Part shown: one piece after another, positions 18,358 through 29,948 of the stretch
Layout of the letters: each line of letters begins with the position of its first letter
Position numbering within the stretch: position 1 is the stretch's first letter
Notes under the pieces: model-generated
What the model was told of the DNA's origin: nothing
Database searches by the model: none
Seen by the model: only the letters and a program-made list of their open reading frames with translations
Program-made: the position numbers and the translations under genes
NCBI GenBank assembly: GCA_951813625.1
Contig: CATOTS010000004.1
Span: 186,001-250,000, forward strand
From: an uncultured Caldilineaceae bacterium
Lineage (GTDB): Bacteria; Chloroflexota; Anaerolineae; Caldilineales; Caldilineaceae
Length of the DNA stretch: 64,000 nucleotides
Direction: 5' to 3'

Positions 18358-19257
18358 ATGAAATCTCTGTCTGATTGCAGCGTCACCGTGATTGGGCTCG
18401 GCCTGATGGGGGCGAGCTTGTGCATGGACCTGAAGCGGCGGAACCTGTGCCGCGAGGTGCGCGGCGTCACGCGCAGTATCAGCACGATTCTGCGCTCCTT
18501 CGAGGAGAACGCGGTCGACCTGGCCACGACCGACCTCGGTTCGGGCGTCGCGGGCGCGGACATCGTCATACTTTCGACGCCGGTGCGGGCGGTCGTCTCG
18601 ATACTTGAGCGGCTGGGTCCGATGCTGTGGCCGGGAACAGTGGTCATGGACATGGGCAGCACCAAGGCCGAGATCTGCGCGGCGATGGAGGGCCTGCCGC
18701 CGAGGATACAGCCGATCGGCGGTCATCCGATGACGGGCAAAGAGACGGCGGGTTACGCGGCAGCCGAGAGCGGTCTTTACGAGCAGGCGCCGTGGGTGCT
18801 TACGCCGCTTGCGCGCACGAGGCAGGAGACCGTCTCACTTGCGACCGAGCTGGTCCGGGCGGTCGGGGCCTTTCCGGTTGTGATTGAGCCGGTCCGCCAT
18901 GATCGGCTGGTGGCCGCCATCAGCCATCTGCCGTACATGGTTGCCAGCGCGCTGGTGCATACGGTGGCTGACGGCGCGGCGGCGGACAGCACCGTCTGGG
19001 AGCTGGCAGCGGGCGGTTTCCGCGACACCAGCCGTGTGGCGGCCAGCGATACGCAGATGTTTCTCGATATTCTCATGACCAATCGCGGCGCGGTCCTGGC
19101 GCAGTTGGATTCGTTGGACGGCCATCTGAATGAGCTGCGGACGCTGCTGGCGGACGGCGACGAAGAGTCGTTGCGTGAAAAGCTGGCCTGCTCGCAGTCG
19201 GTGCGAGCGGCTTGGCAACAGAAGAAAGCGTTGCCGGCAACACAGGCGGGCAGCTGA
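18358..19257 (+). CDS. tyrA: Prephenate dehydrogenase
   Basis: NAD(P)-dependent oxidative decarboxylation of prephenate to 4-hydroxyphenylpyruvate. 299 aa. An N-terminal Rossmann fold (VIGLGLMGASL), then the family motifs GGHPMTGKE (substrate/catalytic His region) and HDRLVAAISHLPYMVASAL. There is no ACT domain, so feedback control by tyrosine is not obvious. The start at ATG 18358 lacks a good Shine-Dalgarno sequence; the gene may depend on translation of aroF 77 bp upstream. Confidence 0.93.
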   Translation: MKSLSDCSVTVIGLGLMGASLCMDLKRRNLCREVRGVTRSISTILRSFEENAVDLATTDLGSGVAGADIVILSTPVRAVVSILERLGPMLWPGTVVMDMGSTKAEICAAMEGLPPRIQPIGGHPMTGKETAGYAAAESGLYEQAPWVLTPLARTRQETVSLATELVRAVGAFPVVIEPVRHDRLVAAISHLPYMVASALVHTVADGAAADSTVWELAAGGFRDTSRVAASDTQMFLDILMTNRGAVLAQLDSLDGHLNELRTLLADGDEESLREKLACSQSVRAAWQQKKALPATQAGS

Positions 19258-19390
19258 GAGCGCACTATTCGGAGGCGACTGACGGCCGCCGGGTTCCCAG
19301 CAGGGCCGCGTGGAGGGTTTCAGCGCGTTCGGAGACCATTCCAACGAGACGAAATTCACCCCTTCAGTTTCCCAAGGCAGATATTTACCT

Positions 19391-20722
19391 ATGGCAGACA
19401 TTTTGAAGATCAGCAATAGCGGCCCACTTGCTGGCCGCTGCACCGTTCCGGGTGACAAGTCGATCAGCCATCGAGCGGTGATCTTCAGCTCGCTGGCGGA
19501 GGGGCGGTCCTACATTCGCAACTTTCTGGACGGGCATGATTGCCGCGCGACGATGAATATCATGCGGGCGATGGGCGTGGATATCGACGAGATCAGCCCG
19601 ACGCAACTGGAGATTGAGGGCGTCGGCGTTGACGGTCTGCGGGAGCCGGAGGGCGTGTTGGATTGCGACAACAGCGGCACGACGATGCGCTTGCTGGCGG
19701 GGCTGCTATCCGGCCAGGAGTTTGTAAGCGTTCTCAGCGGGACGGCACAGATCCGCAGACGTCCGATGGCCCGCATCGTTGAACCGTTGCGCTCGATGGG
19801 CGCGCAGGTATTTGGGCGCCAGGGCGGAAAGTACGCGCCGCTGACAATTGTACCCAGCCGGTTGGAAGCGATTGAATACGAGATGCCGATCGCCAGCGCG
19901 CAGGTGAAGAGCTGCATTCTGCTGGCAGGATTATATGCGCATGGGCTGACGGTCGTCCACCAGCCGGGGCCAGCCCGCGATCATACCGAGCGAATGCTTA
20001 TTTCGATGGGCGCGCCGGTCTCGGCGCTCGGCAACACGACGCACAGTGAGCGGCCCCAGTCGCCGCTCAAACCGATGAGTCTGTTTGTTCCGGGGGACAT
20101 CTCGTCGGCTGCCTTTCTGCTTGTGGCGGCGTCGGCAATTCCCGACAGCAACCTGACGATCCTCGACGTTGGCATCAATGCCACGCGCACGGGCATCGTG
20201 GACGCGCTGTCGGAGATGGGCGCCAGCATTCGGCGCAGAGAGCGGCCGCACCAGGGGGGAGAGCCGGTCGCGGACCTGATTGTCAGCGGCGGCGGTCTGC
20301 AGGGGCTGGAGTTCGGCGGTGGGCAGCTCGTGACGATGATCGACGAGCTGCCAGTCCTGGCGGTAGCCGCTACGCAGGCTGAGGGCCGCACGGTGGTACG
20401 CGATGCCCAGGAGCTGCGGGTAAAGGAGACCGACCGGATCGCCACGACCGTTTCCGAACTCAAGAAGCTGGGGGCACAGATCCAGGAGACCCCTGACGGA
20501 TTTGTCGTTGACGGGCCGACGCCGCTGAAGGGCAACAGGGTGGACAGCCACGGCGATCACCGGTTGGCGATGGCGCTGGCGGTCGCCGGTCTCATTGCCG
20601 ACGGCGAAACGACGATTCGCAACGCGCAGGTTACGGCGGACAGCTTCCCAGGTTTTGAGACCACATTGCGCGCCCTGGATGTGGAGGTGCAGGAGTTGGA
20701 TAGGGCAAGCGAAGATGAGTGA
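19391..20722 (+). CDS. aroA: 3-phosphoshikimate 1-carboxyvinyltransferase (EPSP synthase)
   Basis: Transfers enolpyruvate from PEP to shikimate 3-phosphate. 443 aa. Hallmarks: PGDKSISHRAVIFSSLAEG at the N-terminus, CDNSGTTMRLL, QVKSCILLAGLYA, VPGDISSAAFLL, the catalytic TDRI-containing ELRVKETDRI, and GDHRLAMALAVAG. The N-terminal sequence resembles the Bacillus-type (class II) enzymes. ATG 19391 is chosen because family homology begins there; an in-frame start at 19310 adds 27 unrelated residues. The last 8 nt overlap aroE (ATGAGTGA), so the two are translationally coupled. Confidence 0.95.
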   Translation: MADILKISNSGPLAGRCTVPGDKSISHRAVIFSSLAEGRSYIRNFLDGHDCRATMNIMRAMGVDIDEISPTQLEIEGVGVDGLREPEGVLDCDNSGTTMRLLAGLLSGQEFVSVLSGTAQIRRRPMARIVEPLRSMGAQVFGRQGGKYAPLTIVPSRLEAIEYEMPIASAQVKSCILLAGLYAHGLTVVHQPGPARDHTERMLISMGAPVSALGNTTHSERPQSPLKPMSLFVPGDISSAAFLLVAASAIPDSNLTILDVGINATRTGIVDALSEMGASIRRRERPHQGGEPVADLIVSGGGLQGLEFGGGQLVTMIDELPVLAVAATQAEGRTVVRDAQELRVKETDRIATTVSELKKLGAQIQETPDGFVVDGPTPLKGNRVDSHGDHRLAMALAVAGLIADGETTIRNAQVTADSFPGFETTLRALDVEVQELDRASEDE

Positions 20723-21626
20723 GCCGCAGAAAGACATTGTCGACTCGGACCCATTTCCGATCGACATAAACGCCACGACCACCCTTGTCGGTCTGTTCGG
20801 CTGGCCGGTGACCCATTCGATCAGCCCGCAGATGCACAACGCCGCGTTTGTGGCGCGTCAGATGAACTGGCGATACGTTGCGTTCGGCGTTCCGCCCGAG
20901 CGGGTAAGGGAAGCTGTGGCGGCCCTGCCGGCTCTGGGTCTGCGGGGTGTCAATGTAACTGTGCCGCATAAGCAGGCGGTGATGCCCCATTTGCATCACT
21001 GGACCGCGGCGGCCGAGGCGATTGGCGCGGTCAACACGATAGTGGTTGGTGAGGACGGGCAGCTTACGGGGGACAACACGGACTCGGCCGGATTCATCGC
21101 CGACCTGCGTGCGCACGAGGTCGATCCCGGTGGAAAGCGCAGCCTGATCATCGGCGCTGGCGGTTCTGCGAGGGCGGTCGTCTACGGGTTGGCCGAGGCG
21201 GGCGTACAGAGCGTAAGGATTCTCAACAGAACTGTTGCCAAGGCAGTCGAACTGGCGGCGACGATGCAGAGCTATTTCCCTGAGATCCGGATCGAGGGCG
21301 GGTCGTTTCCCGACGGGGTAGCCGCCGGGGCAGAAAGCGCCGATCTGATCGTCAACTGCACTTCGCTGGGCATGGACCCGCACGTTGAGGGGCTTCCGTG
21401 GGAGGAGGATGTCGAGTTTCGCGAAGATCAGATCGTCTATGACCTGGTCTACATACCGGCGATGACGCGCCTGCTGCAGCTGGCATCGACCGACGGGGCC
21501 AAGGCGATCGGCGGCCAGGGGATGCTCGTTTACCAGGGGGCGATTGCGTGGGAAAAGTGGACCGGCGAAGGGGCGCCCGTCGCGGTGATGCAGCGGGCGA
21601 TCAATATCATTTTTGAGCGCAGATGA
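20715..21626 (+). CDS. aroE: Shikimate dehydrogenase
   Basis: NADPH-dependent reduction of 3-dehydroshikimate. 303 aa, somewhat longer than usual because of a ~22-residue N-terminal extension. Visible: [17 protein letters not shown] (substrate site), GVNVTVPHK with the catalytic Lys, GDNTDSAGF with the catalytic Asp, [17 protein letters not shown] (dinucleotide binding), LNRT, and the C-terminal [17 protein letters not shown]. It starts inside aroA. Expected to work with the aroB and aroQ products encoded in the minus-strand block. Confidence 0.95.
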   Translation: MSEPQKDIVDSDPFPIDINATTTLVGLFGWPVTHSISPQMHNAAFVARQMNWRYVAFGVPPERVREAVAALPALGLRGVNVTVPHKQAVMPHLHHWTAAAEAIGAVNTIVVGEDGQLTGDNTDSAGFIADLRAHEVDPGGKRSLIIGAGGSARAVVYGLAEAGVQSVRILNRTVAKAVELAATMQSYFPEIRIEGGSFPDGVAAGAESADLIVNCTSLGMDPHVEGLPWEEDVEFREDQIVYDLVYIPAMTRLLQLASTDGAKAIGGQGMLVYQGAIAWEKWTGEGAPVAVMQRAINIIFERR

Positions 21627-21669
21627 CGTTACGCGGCCCGTCGGTCGCGATACGCACAGTGAGGAACCG

Positions 21670-22920
<1,251 letters not shown>

Positions 22921-22946
22921 CGCCGGGTTTGGGCGCGAGGTGAAAG

Positions 22947-23756
22947 ATGAGCGGTGTCGAACGAATAGAGCAGCTTTTTGGAGAGCTGAAACGGTCGGGC
23001 AGCGCGGCGTTCATGCCCTATCATGCGATGGGTTATCCGACGCGGCAGCAGTCTCTCGACGTAATTGCAGCGCTGGCCGAGGCGGGAGCGGACCTGTTCG
23101 AGATTGGGATTCCGCACAGCGACCCGCTGGCGGACGGTCCTACGGTGCAGACGGCCACGTATGCGGCGCTGGTGGGCGGCACGACGGTGGCCGATTGTTT
23201 GCAAATGGTGCGCGAGCTGCGCGCGCGCGGTGTGGAGCAGCCGTTCTGCGCGATGAGCTATTACAATCCAGTTCTGGCGTTCGGCGAGGAGCGGTTCGCA
23301 CAGGCGGCGGCGGACGCGGGGGTTGACGGGTTGATTGTGCCCGATCTTCCGCCGGGCGAGTCGGAACTGCTGGAGCCGGCCTGCAGGGCGGCCGGACTGG
23401 CGACAATTTACATGCTGGCCCCGACCAGTACGGAGGAGCGGATCAAGTCGGTGGCGCGCCATGCGACCGGATTCATTTATCTTGTGAGCGTAACCGGGAT
23501 TACCGGCGCGCGTGACGAGCTGCCGCCGGGTTTGCAGGGCTTTGTCGAGAGGGTGCGACGCCACACGGACCTGCCCCTCGCGGTCGGATTCGGTATCAGC
23601 ACCGGTCCGCAGGCCGCGCGCGTGGCGGAGATCGCCGAGGGGGTGATTGTGGGTTCGGCGCTGGTCAAGGCGGCCGGTTCAGCCGATTGGGTCAGCGAGG
23701 TGCCCACCCTGGCGAGGCAACTGGCGGAGGGCAGCCACAGGTTGGCGGTGGACTGA
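22947..23756 (+). CDS. trpA: Tryptophan synthase alpha chain
   Basis: Releases indole from indole-3-glycerol phosphate and channels it to TrpB. 269 aa, TIM barrel. Catalytic Glu and Asp are in [43 protein letters not shown] and [15 protein letters not shown] are typical. The phosphate-binding GFGIS is present. The gene is 26 bp after trpB and ends the plus-strand aromatic run, 23 bp from the convergent regulator gene. Confidence 0.95.
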   Translation: MSGVERIEQLFGELKRSGSAAFMPYHAMGYPTRQQSLDVIAALAEAGADLFEIGIPHSDPLADGPTVQTATYAALVGGTTVADCLQMVRELRARGVEQPFCAMSYYNPVLAFGEERFAQAAADAGVDGLIVPDLPPGESELLEPACRAAGLATIYMLAPTSTEERIKSVARHATGFIYLVSVTGITGARDELPPGLQGFVERVRRHTDLPLAVGFGISTGPQAARVAEIAEGVIVGSALVKAAGSADWVSEVPTLARQLAEGSHRLAVD

Positions 23757-23779
23757 AATGTGGCTGGCAGCGGCCTGAA

Positions 23780-25435
23780 CTATTGAACGCGATTGTGCAT
23801 GACCGGGCGCAGCTTGAGCCCGAGCTGGAGCGAAAAGCGGGCGTCGGCGTCGTTCAGGTCGAGCCCTGTGATGCCGGAGATGCGCTGCAGGCGGTAGGTG
23901 AGGGTGTTGCGGTGGATGTGCAGGGCGGTCGCGGTCTGGCTGAGGTTGCCGTGGCAGGCGAAGAAGGCCTCTAGCGTCTCGACCAGCTCGGCGTTGTGGT
24001 TTTGGTCGTGGGCAATCAGGGGCTCGACAGTTTTGCGATAGAAGCGGGCGGCTTCGCCGCTTCCTCCCAGCCCGGTCAAAAGCTGATAGAGTCCCAGGTC
24101 TCCGAAGTAGGTGACCGGCGACGCCTGCCATGAATTCCCCATGCGCCAGCTTTCGCGCGCCTGCTCGAGGCTGCGCAGCCAGTCTCGCACCGAGGCCGCC
24201 GGGCGCCCGATTCCGATCACGAGTTTGGCTCTGTTAAAGAGTGAGGTGAAGTGCTCAACCAGCTGGTTGGCGGTTGCCTTGAACTCGCGGCCGCTGCCGG
24301 CGTTGTCTGACGGCCAGAAAAGGAGTGCGGCCTCCGGGCGAACAGAGAGAAGGACGGGATCCTGTTGGCCCTCCAGATAGTACCGCAGGGCGTTGGGCCA
24401 GTCCTGGATGCCGTCGGCCTGGACCAGCCAGGCCGAGTGCGGCCGGGTCAGGTCGAATCCCAGCGACAGGCCGCGCTGAATCCAGGCCTCCTCGTCGGCG
24501 ATTTCGGTGGCGAGCAGCTCATCGAGAAAGACGGCGCGCATTTTTTCCTCGACGGCGCCGACCGCCTGCTCGCGGCTCCAGGCCAGCGCGGCTGCGCCAG
24601 CGCCCTGGATTACCGCCAAGCGCTCGACGGTTGAGACTTCCGGGCGCGGACTTCCGTTTGAACGCAGCAGGAGGCAGTAGCCCTCGATTCGTTCGGCTAC
24701 AATGACCGGGCTGACCACGAGCTGGCGGAAGCGCTGGTTGCCTTCGACATGGAGGATGCCGGTCAGTTCGGTGTTCTCGGACATTTCGGCGCCGAATTCG
24801 GCGGCCAGCCAACTGCGCAGGGTGGTGCGGCTGGGCAGGGAGGCCAGAACGCGGCGCTTGTGCTGTTCGGTCAGGGCCTCGAGACCGGCGGATGCGATCG
24901 GGGCGCCTTCATCTTTGAGGAAGAGAACGGGCTGTTCGGAGAAGCGGGCCAGCAGGTCGGCCATGGTCTCCAGGCCGCCGCCGTCGAGCTCGATTTGGGT
25001 CAGTTCGCGCTGCAGGTCGGCGGCCTTGGCGGCGAGGTAGCCGCCGCGGTCTACGATGAGACGGATGACGGTGCGCTCGACAGACTGCAGCGGTTCGGAG
25101 TCGGCGAGGGCGATCAAGGGGATCTGGCTTTGCCTGGCGACGGCGACTGCGTCTTCGGGCACGTCACCGAGCACGCCGACGGCGGCGATCTGGGCCTGGT
25201 GCAGGCTGTTGACGACGCGATCGAGGCGCACCTGGGGATCGATCTGGCGCAGGTCGTCGATATCGATGAGCGCCAGCTCTTCGCCTTCGAGGTTTGAGAA
25301 AGCGGGCGGGCTGGGGCGGAGGCTGCAGGCCCAGCTGACGGGTCGGTCGAGCAGTTGTTCGCCGAAGAGGATGCGGGATCCGTCGGGCAGGGCCAGACGG
25401 TAGATCTCTTCAAGAGTGGTGGCGTCGCGGTACAT
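23780..25435 (-). CDS. PucR-family transcriptional regulator
   Basis: 551-aa regulator. The N-terminal ~150 residues correspond to the PucR ligand-sensing domain (DLRQIDPQVRLDRVVNSLHQAQIAAVGVLG region), the middle to a GGDEF-like CdaR module, and the last ~65 residues to the HTH_30 DNA-binding domain (GNLSQTATALHIHRNTLTYRLQRI). Family members respond to purine or sugar-acid catabolites. Convergent with trpA and upstream of a membrane protein gene on the other side; its target is not evident, and there is no reason from sequence to tie it to aromatic synthesis. Confidence 0.88.
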   Translation of the reverse strand: MYRDATTLEEIYRLALPDGSRILFGEQLLDRPVSWACSLRPSPPAFSNLEGEELALIDIDDLRQIDPQVRLDRVVNSLHQAQIAAVGVLGDVPEDAVAVARQSQIPLIALADSEPLQSVERTVIRLIVDRGGYLAAKAADLQRELTQIELDGGGLETMADLLARFSEQPVLFLKDEGAPIASAGLEALTEQHKRRVLASLPSRTTLRSWLAAEFGAEMSENTELTGILHVEGNQRFRQLVVSPVIVAERIEGYCLLLRSNGSPRPEVSTVERLAVIQGAGAAALAWSREQAVGAVEEKMRAVFLDELLATEIADEEAWIQRGLSLGFDLTRPHSAWLVQADGIQDWPNALRYYLEGQQDPVLLSVRPEAALLFWPSDNAGSGREFKATANQLVEHFTSLFNRAKLVIGIGRPAASVRDWLRSLEQARESWRMGNSWQASPVTYFGDLGLYQLLTGLGGSGEAARFYRKTVEPLIAHDQNHNAELVETLEAFFACHGNLSQTATALHIHRNTLTYRLQRISGITGLDLNDADARFSLQLGLKLRPVMHNRVQ

Positions 25436-25603
25436 GATCCAAGCCAGCCTGGGCGTACGGCGCTGCGTGCTGCTTGGCAGCGGGCGGTTGGGTCTGTGTC
25501 AACGGGTACAGAATTGAATCAGCGGGCGCTGCAACCCGCCCGCTGAACCGGTCGATTCGATGCACTTGTGGCGCGGGGGGCGCCCGGTGCTGCAAAACTG
25601 CGG

Positions 25604-26149
25604 CTACTTGCTCCAGGCGCTCAGTGCCCAGCCGACGGAGGCGCCCCACACGGCCCAGAACAGAATCGCGGCGATTGTGGGCCAGCTTGTTGGATTCTGG
25701 CCGGCGGCGATGAATGCGACGATGTAGCCAAGAATCAGTCCGATGATGCTGGCGAGGAGCAGCTTGCCTATCGACTGGTTCGGGCTCATCGCGCCGACTA
25801 CGATCGGCCAAAGGATCGCGGTCAGGAGGCTTACGACAAGGCCGACGACGACGAAGCCGAAGTCCTCGGTGAAGACGCCCGGCAGAACGACGCCGATGAT
25901 GAAGAAGATGTGGCCGATCAGGCCGGCGATGACGGGCCGCCAGTTCTGACCGAGGGCGCCGCGGGCGAAGTCGTAGCCGACGATGGGGGCGGCGCCGATT
26001 GCGATGCCCAGAAGGCCTCCCAGCACGGGTACGCCCTGCAGCAGCGCCATGAGCAGTGCAACTACGGCGGCGGCCACGGCTGCGAAGAGGGGCGCTTTCC
26101 AGCGTTCGGTGTTAGTCTGAGCGACGCTCGCGGCAGTAAGAAGTGTCAT
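25604..26149 (-). CDS. Multi-pass membrane protein of unknown function
   Basis: 181 aa with about five transmembrane helices, rich in G, A, V and I: AAVAAAVVALLMALLQG, VLGGLLGIAIGAA, VIAGLIGHIFFIIGVVL, FVVVGLVVSLLTAILWPIVV, LLASIIGLILGYIVAFI and a final helix. No enzymatic motif or transporter signature. GAGG lies 6 nt before ATG 26149. It stands 168 bp from the PucR gene; the gap holds nothing recognisable. Confidence 0.65.
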   Translation of the reverse strand: MTLLTAASVAQTNTERWKAPLFAAVAAAVVALLMALLQGVPVLGGLLGIAIGAAPIVGYDFARGALGQNWRPVIAGLIGHIFFIIGVVLPGVFTEDFGFVVVGLVVSLLTAILWPIVVGAMSPNQSIGKLLLASIIGLILGYIVAFIAAGQNPTSWPTIAAILFWAVWGASVGWALSAWSK

Positions 26150-26266
26150 CTTGGGACCTCCCCGTTCGGGTCGTATCTTCTGTTTCTGTATGACGCCTCC
26201 ACCTTAAGGGGGAGGGATCTTGATGTTCGCGCCAACCGCCCATCAAGGGGCCGGCAACGGGATGCG

Positions 26267-26728
26267 CTACTGTTCGCCGGGCAGCCGTTCCCACTTCTCG
26301 GCGGACCAGCCGCTGACAATGAGATATAGCCGCGGCATCCGGTCCCGGCACAGGACCAGGACGAGGTCGTTCTCCTCGGTCGCCGCGATGTCATCGAGCC
26401 AGATTCCCTGGCTGACTAACTGTTGCATTATTTTACCAGTCCGCTGCCAGCCGTGCAAGGGTTCGCTTTCGGGATCTGGGAAAACGGTTGTTCCGTAGAG
26501 CGTCAGCAGCGTGTTGTTCTCGAGATAGAGGTCGAGATCGAAGAGGGCGCGCGTCTCCGGGCCCGGGCTTTCCGTTGTTTCGTCGGTAATTGATTCTTCC
26601 CAGAGCGCGAGCCCCACCACTTTTTCGCCGGCGACGGTCTCGACGAGGGCCGCGTACTGCTCGTCGTCCAGCTGGAGATGGAGGGCGGGCTGGGCCAAGC
26701 CGTTGTCGTTTGCCGAAGTTTCGCTCAT
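26267..26728 (-). CDS. Hypothetical soluble protein
   Basis: 153 aa, acidic, without transmembrane segments or signal. The sequence alternates hydrophobic and charged positions as in a small alpha/beta domain (LHLQLDDEQYAALVETVAGE, LYLENNTLLTLYGTTVFPDPE, DDIAATEENDLVLVLCRDR, YLIVSGWSAEKWERLPGEQ). I do not recognise the family. ATG 26728 is preferred over a TTG two codons upstream. It lies between the membrane protein and the M23 peptidase on the same strand. Confidence 0.55.
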   Translation of the reverse strand: MSETSANDNGLAQPALHLQLDDEQYAALVETVAGEKVVGLALWEESITDETTESPGPETRALFDLDLYLENNTLLTLYGTTVFPDPESEPLHGWQRTGKIMQQLVSQGIWLDDIAATEENDLVLVLCRDRMPRLYLIVSGWSAEKWERLPGEQ

Positions 26729-26790
26729 TTTCAACAGGGTCGCCGCAAGTGGGGTGCGCCGGACGAAAGGTTCGCCGGGGCACCGGTTGG

Positions 26791-27819
26791 TTATTCTCGT
26801 TCCGGTCCGATCACGATCATGCGGGTGGGAATTGTTACTGGCTCGGTGAAAAACTGGCCGCCGGCTTCAAAGTGGCTGAACTGGACCGGCAGGCCCTGGT
26901 CGATGAAGAGATTGGGTCCGTTCATGGCGTGAAAGTGAAGGTGGGGTCCCGGTGAGTTGCCGCTGTTGCCGACGCGTCCGAGCAGCGCGCCGCGCCGGAC
27001 CATTTGGCCGTCGTTGACCTGCAGACTGGCCTGTTGCAGATGGGCGTAGTAGCTAAACTCGCCGTTGGCGTGGCTTATGGCGACGGCGTTGCCGAGCAGG
27101 CGGCGCATATCGCCGCGCATCATGGCCTGGTCGGGGATGGCGCCGGGTGCCATGTCGGGCATATCGAAACTGAGGTATGCCACTTTGCCGCCGGCGGCGG
27201 CGTAGACCGGCTGATTCCAGCTGAAGTGGTCGGAAAGCGCGCGCCCGTCGCCCTGATGTGTGCGGCCTTCCCGGCCCAGCTTCACGAAGTCAAGGGCGAA
27301 GGGCTGGCTGTAGACCTCGGTCTTGTGAAGGTCGCTCCAGTCGCCGCCCTGAACGGTCCACCACGCGCCAGCAAGCGGAAAGTAGAGGTCGGTCTGCTGT
27401 TCGTGATAGGCGACGGGGGCCTGGCAGTGCGCCTGGAGACGCTCTTCGTCGTTGCCGGCCGCGGCCGTGTCAAGCTGCCGGGCGACCGCGGTAACTTCCA
27501 CGTGCGAGAGGCGTTCATGCGCATGGAGGAGGAATTGGAGGCTGCGGACGGCCAGGCCAGTGTTGGCGGCGATGGTCAGATCGGCCTCGCCGGTGCGGTC
27601 ACGGACGACGCGGGCGGACCAGCGTTGCTCGAAGAGCAGTTGATGGCCGCGATAGCCCTGGAAGACGAGTCCCTGCAGCCTGGCATCGCCGTCGTATGCG
27701 GTGATTCCGAGGTCGAAAGCGACCTCCTGAACGGGTCCGATGTTGGGGAACGGCAGCCGGTCGTAGAGGCCTGCCACTATTGTCTGGGGGCGCATCTCCA
27801 GCGAGAGTCGGGTTGGCAA
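26791..27819 (-). CDS. M23-family peptidase domain protein
   Basis: 342 aa. Residues ~190-300 carry an M23 (LytM-like) zinc metallopeptidase fold: HQGDG in the first ligand region, the [15 protein letters not shown] strand, [39 protein letters not shown] with the HxH ligand pair near residue 295. M23 enzymes cut peptidoglycan cross-links outside the cell, yet this protein has no signal peptide. The N-terminal ~180 residues (beta-rich) are unassigned. The start is a TTG at 27819; ATG 27795 is an alternative. Confidence 0.75.
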   Translation of the reverse strand: MPTRLSLEMRPQTIVAGLYDRLPFPNIGPVQEVAFDLGITAYDGDARLQGLVFQGYRGHQLLFEQRWSARVVRDRTGEADLTIAANTGLAVRSLQFLLHAHERLSHVEVTAVARQLDTAAAGNDEERLQAHCQAPVAYHEQQTDLYFPLAGAWWTVQGGDWSDLHKTEVYSQPFALDFVKLGREGRTHQGDGRALSDHFSWNQPVYAAAGGKVAYLSFDMPDMAPGAIPDQAMMRGDMRRLLGNAVAISHANGEFSYYAHLQQASLQVNDGQMVRRGALLGRVGNSGNSPGPHLHFHAMNGPNLFIDQGLPVQFSHFEAGGQFFTEPVTIPTRMIVIGPERE

Positions 27820-27968
27820 GGTCGGTTCTATCCTGTGGTCATGGCGCTACTGGACGGCGTCACGGCGTGAATGCTCGTCACCTGGCTTCCGGGCCCAATA
27901 CACGCGACTCGGAATGCAATTGCATACCGGCGTCCCGGTGCTGGCGCGGGGCCGCGGGGACCAATCGC

Positions 27969-29309
27969 CTACTTTCCGTTGGCTTCATTGATGAGGGTCG
28001 CGGCCTGCAGAACGGCCTCCTGCGGCGTGGCGGCGCGGTCGAGCGCCTGGGCGATCATTTCTTCGGCATAGCTCCAGACCTCGTCCAGTTCGGCGCGGTG
28101 GGGAAGGGGCAGGGCGGTGGCGGCCTGGAACGAGAAGCCGGTCAAGAGCGCGTCGCCGCCGAGGTCGGCGTCCTTGTGTGCGGGCAGACGGCCGGCGATC
28201 TGTGCCAGCCGCGAGGCGCTCTCTGCGCTGGTTATGTATCGCGCCAGCGCCATGGCGTGCTCCTGCCGCTCGGCGGGGACAGCCGCATTGAGGAAGACGC
28301 CGTCTGCGCCCAACCAGGGACGAGCGGGACCGTTCGGTCCATCCGGTAGCGGCGCGACGCCGAGGTCTGCGCCGAATCGCTGGCGCAGCTCGTTGATACT
28401 CCACGGTCCGTCGACGAACAGGGCGAACTCCTCCTTCTTGAAGCGGTCCATCAGCATTCCGTAGTCGAGGGCTGTGAAGATGCCGGGCGTCTCCTGGGCG
28501 CGCAGGAGCCAGTCGAGGAAATCGGCGGTCCCGGACGACTGGTCGAGGACGACGCGGCCATTCTCGGCGAAGAGGGCGCCGCCGTAGGCGGGAATGGCCC
28601 AGAAGAGGTGGTAGAAGTTGGTGTAGATGCCGATTCCCTGGGAGGGCGAGGCCTGCGCCAGGTCGATGATGTCGTCGGTGTTGGCCGGCAGGGCCTCAGC
28701 GGCCAGCAGGCGCCGGTTGAAGTAGAGGGCTACAAGCTCGTAGTGTGTGGGCAGGCCGTAGAGCCGGCCATGCCAGGAGAGGTTTTCGACGGCTGCAGGG
28801 ATGTATTGGGCGCGTTCCTGGGCGGGGACCCAGGTGTCCAGGGCCAGGAGGAGGTCATCCGCTGCGAGCTGGCGCAGCCACCAGCCGGGGCCCATGAGCA
28901 GGTCGGGTCCGCCGCCGGCCCTGGCGGCCTCGGTGTAGGCCTGGGCGAGCTCGCCGTAGGCGACGAAGTTCGACTGCACCCGGATGTCGGGCCGGCCCTG
29001 CTGGAAGCGGGTCAGGATTTGGGTCAAGGCGTCGGCCTCGCTGCCGGTCCAACTGTGCCACAGCTCGATTGTTGTTGCGGCCGATGCGCGTGCGGGCTGC
29101 GATGCTTCGGGGGTGCTGACGGCGGTTGGCGTTGCCGTGGCGGCGGCTGTGGGAACGAATTCGACGGCTGGATCGAGGTCGGGCGCGGCGGCCGGTGTCG
29201 CAGCCGGCCAGCCGTCGGGCCAGCGAGAGGAGATTACCAGGACGGCCGAGACGGCCAGCACGTTGAGTAGGGCGAGCGTCCAGAAGAGACGCCAACGGAA
29301 ACGGGACAT
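27969..29309 (-). CDS. Extracellular solute-binding protein, family 1 (sugar ABC type), orphan
   Basis: 446 aa. One N-terminal membrane anchor (FWTLALLNVLAVSAVLVI) is followed by a ~50-residue A/T/P linker and a family 1 binding protein domain starting TIELWHSWTGSEADALTQIL, with LYGLPTHYELVALYFN, FALFVDGPWSINEL and the usual C-terminal helices. Family members bind maltose-like or other oligosaccharides for ABC import. No cysteine lipobox is present, so it is an anchored rather than lipidated protein. No permease or ATPase is adjacent, so its transporter must be elsewhere, or it could be read through from aroQ 108 bp upstream. Confidence 0.85.
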   Translation of the reverse strand: MSRFRWRLFWTLALLNVLAVSAVLVISSRWPDGWPAATPAAAPDLDPAVEFVPTAAATATPTAVSTPEASQPARASAATTIELWHSWTGSEADALTQILTRFQQGRPDIRVQSNFVAYGELAQAYTEAARAGGGPDLLMGPGWWLRQLAADDLLLALDTWVPAQERAQYIPAAVENLSWHGRLYGLPTHYELVALYFNRRLLAAEALPANTDDIIDLAQASPSQGIGIYTNFYHLFWAIPAYGGALFAENGRVVLDQSSGTADFLDWLLRAQETPGIFTALDYGMLMDRFKKEEFALFVDGPWSINELRQRFGADLGVAPLPDGPNGPARPWLGADGVFLNAAVPAERQEHAMALARYITSAESASRLAQIAGRLPAHKDADLGGDALLTGFSFQAATALPLPHRAELDEVWSYAEEMIAQALDRAATPQEAVLQAATLINEANGK

Positions 29310-29417
29310 CAGTGGCGAAGGGGGTGTTGCGCGCTCTCGCTGCGCGCGCAGGGTGGTTTGGCTTCGGTATTCATTCGCGTCGCTTCAGCGCAGCACGGTC
29401 AAGAATGCAGGCTGCGC

Positions 29418-29864
29418 TCAATCGTTCTGTTTCTCGTTCAGGTGTGCCAGCAGCCCCTGCAGTCCAAGCAGGTAGCTACGCCAGCCAAAGCCGCTGATCT
29501 GGCCGACACAGACGGGCGCGATGACCGAGCGGTGGCGGAACTCTTCGCGGCTGTGGACATTGCTCAGGTGGACCTCGACGGCGGGCAGGGCAACGCCGGA
29601 TATGGCATCGCGGAGGGCATAGGAGTAGTGGGTGAAGGCGCCGGGATTGAGCAGCAGACCGTCGGCCCATGCGCGGGCGCCGTGTATTTCATCGATTAAG
29701 GCGCCTTCGCTGTTGCTCTGAACGGTGCGGATTTCGTTTTCGGGGCCGGCCGCGTCGACCAGCTCGCGGTCGATCGTTTCGAGGGTAACATGGCCGTAGA
29801 TCGACCGTTCGCGCGTGCCGAGCAGATTCAGATTGGGGCCGTGCAGGACAAGGATTTTGGCCAT
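29418..29864 (-). CDS. aroQ: 3-dehydroquinate dehydratase, type II
   Basis: Dehydrates 3-dehydroquinate to 3-dehydroshikimate. 148 aa, the small dodecameric type II enzyme. [13 protein letters not shown] holds the N-terminal active-site region with the flexible-lid Arg, [16 protein letters not shown] the Asn that anchors the substrate, and [17 protein letters not shown] the catalytic His and lid contacts. ATG 29864 matches the family start; the frame is open to 29891. It follows the aroKB fusion and is the last recognisable aromatic gene of the T-box operon. Confidence 0.95.
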   Translation of the reverse strand: MAKILVLHGPNLNLLGTRERSIYGHVTLETIDRELVDAAGPENEIRTVQSNSEGALIDEIHGARAWADGLLLNPGAFTHYSYALRDAISGVALPAVEVHLSNVHSREEFRHRSVIAPVCVGQISGFGWRSYLLGLQGLLAHLNEKQND

Positions 29865-29948
29865 GGGTCGCTCTCGTGTTGGCTGTGGCAATTCAGTTAC
29901 GCCGCTGCGGCGGATTTGCCAGCCGCTGCGGTCCGGTCAACTCAGCGT

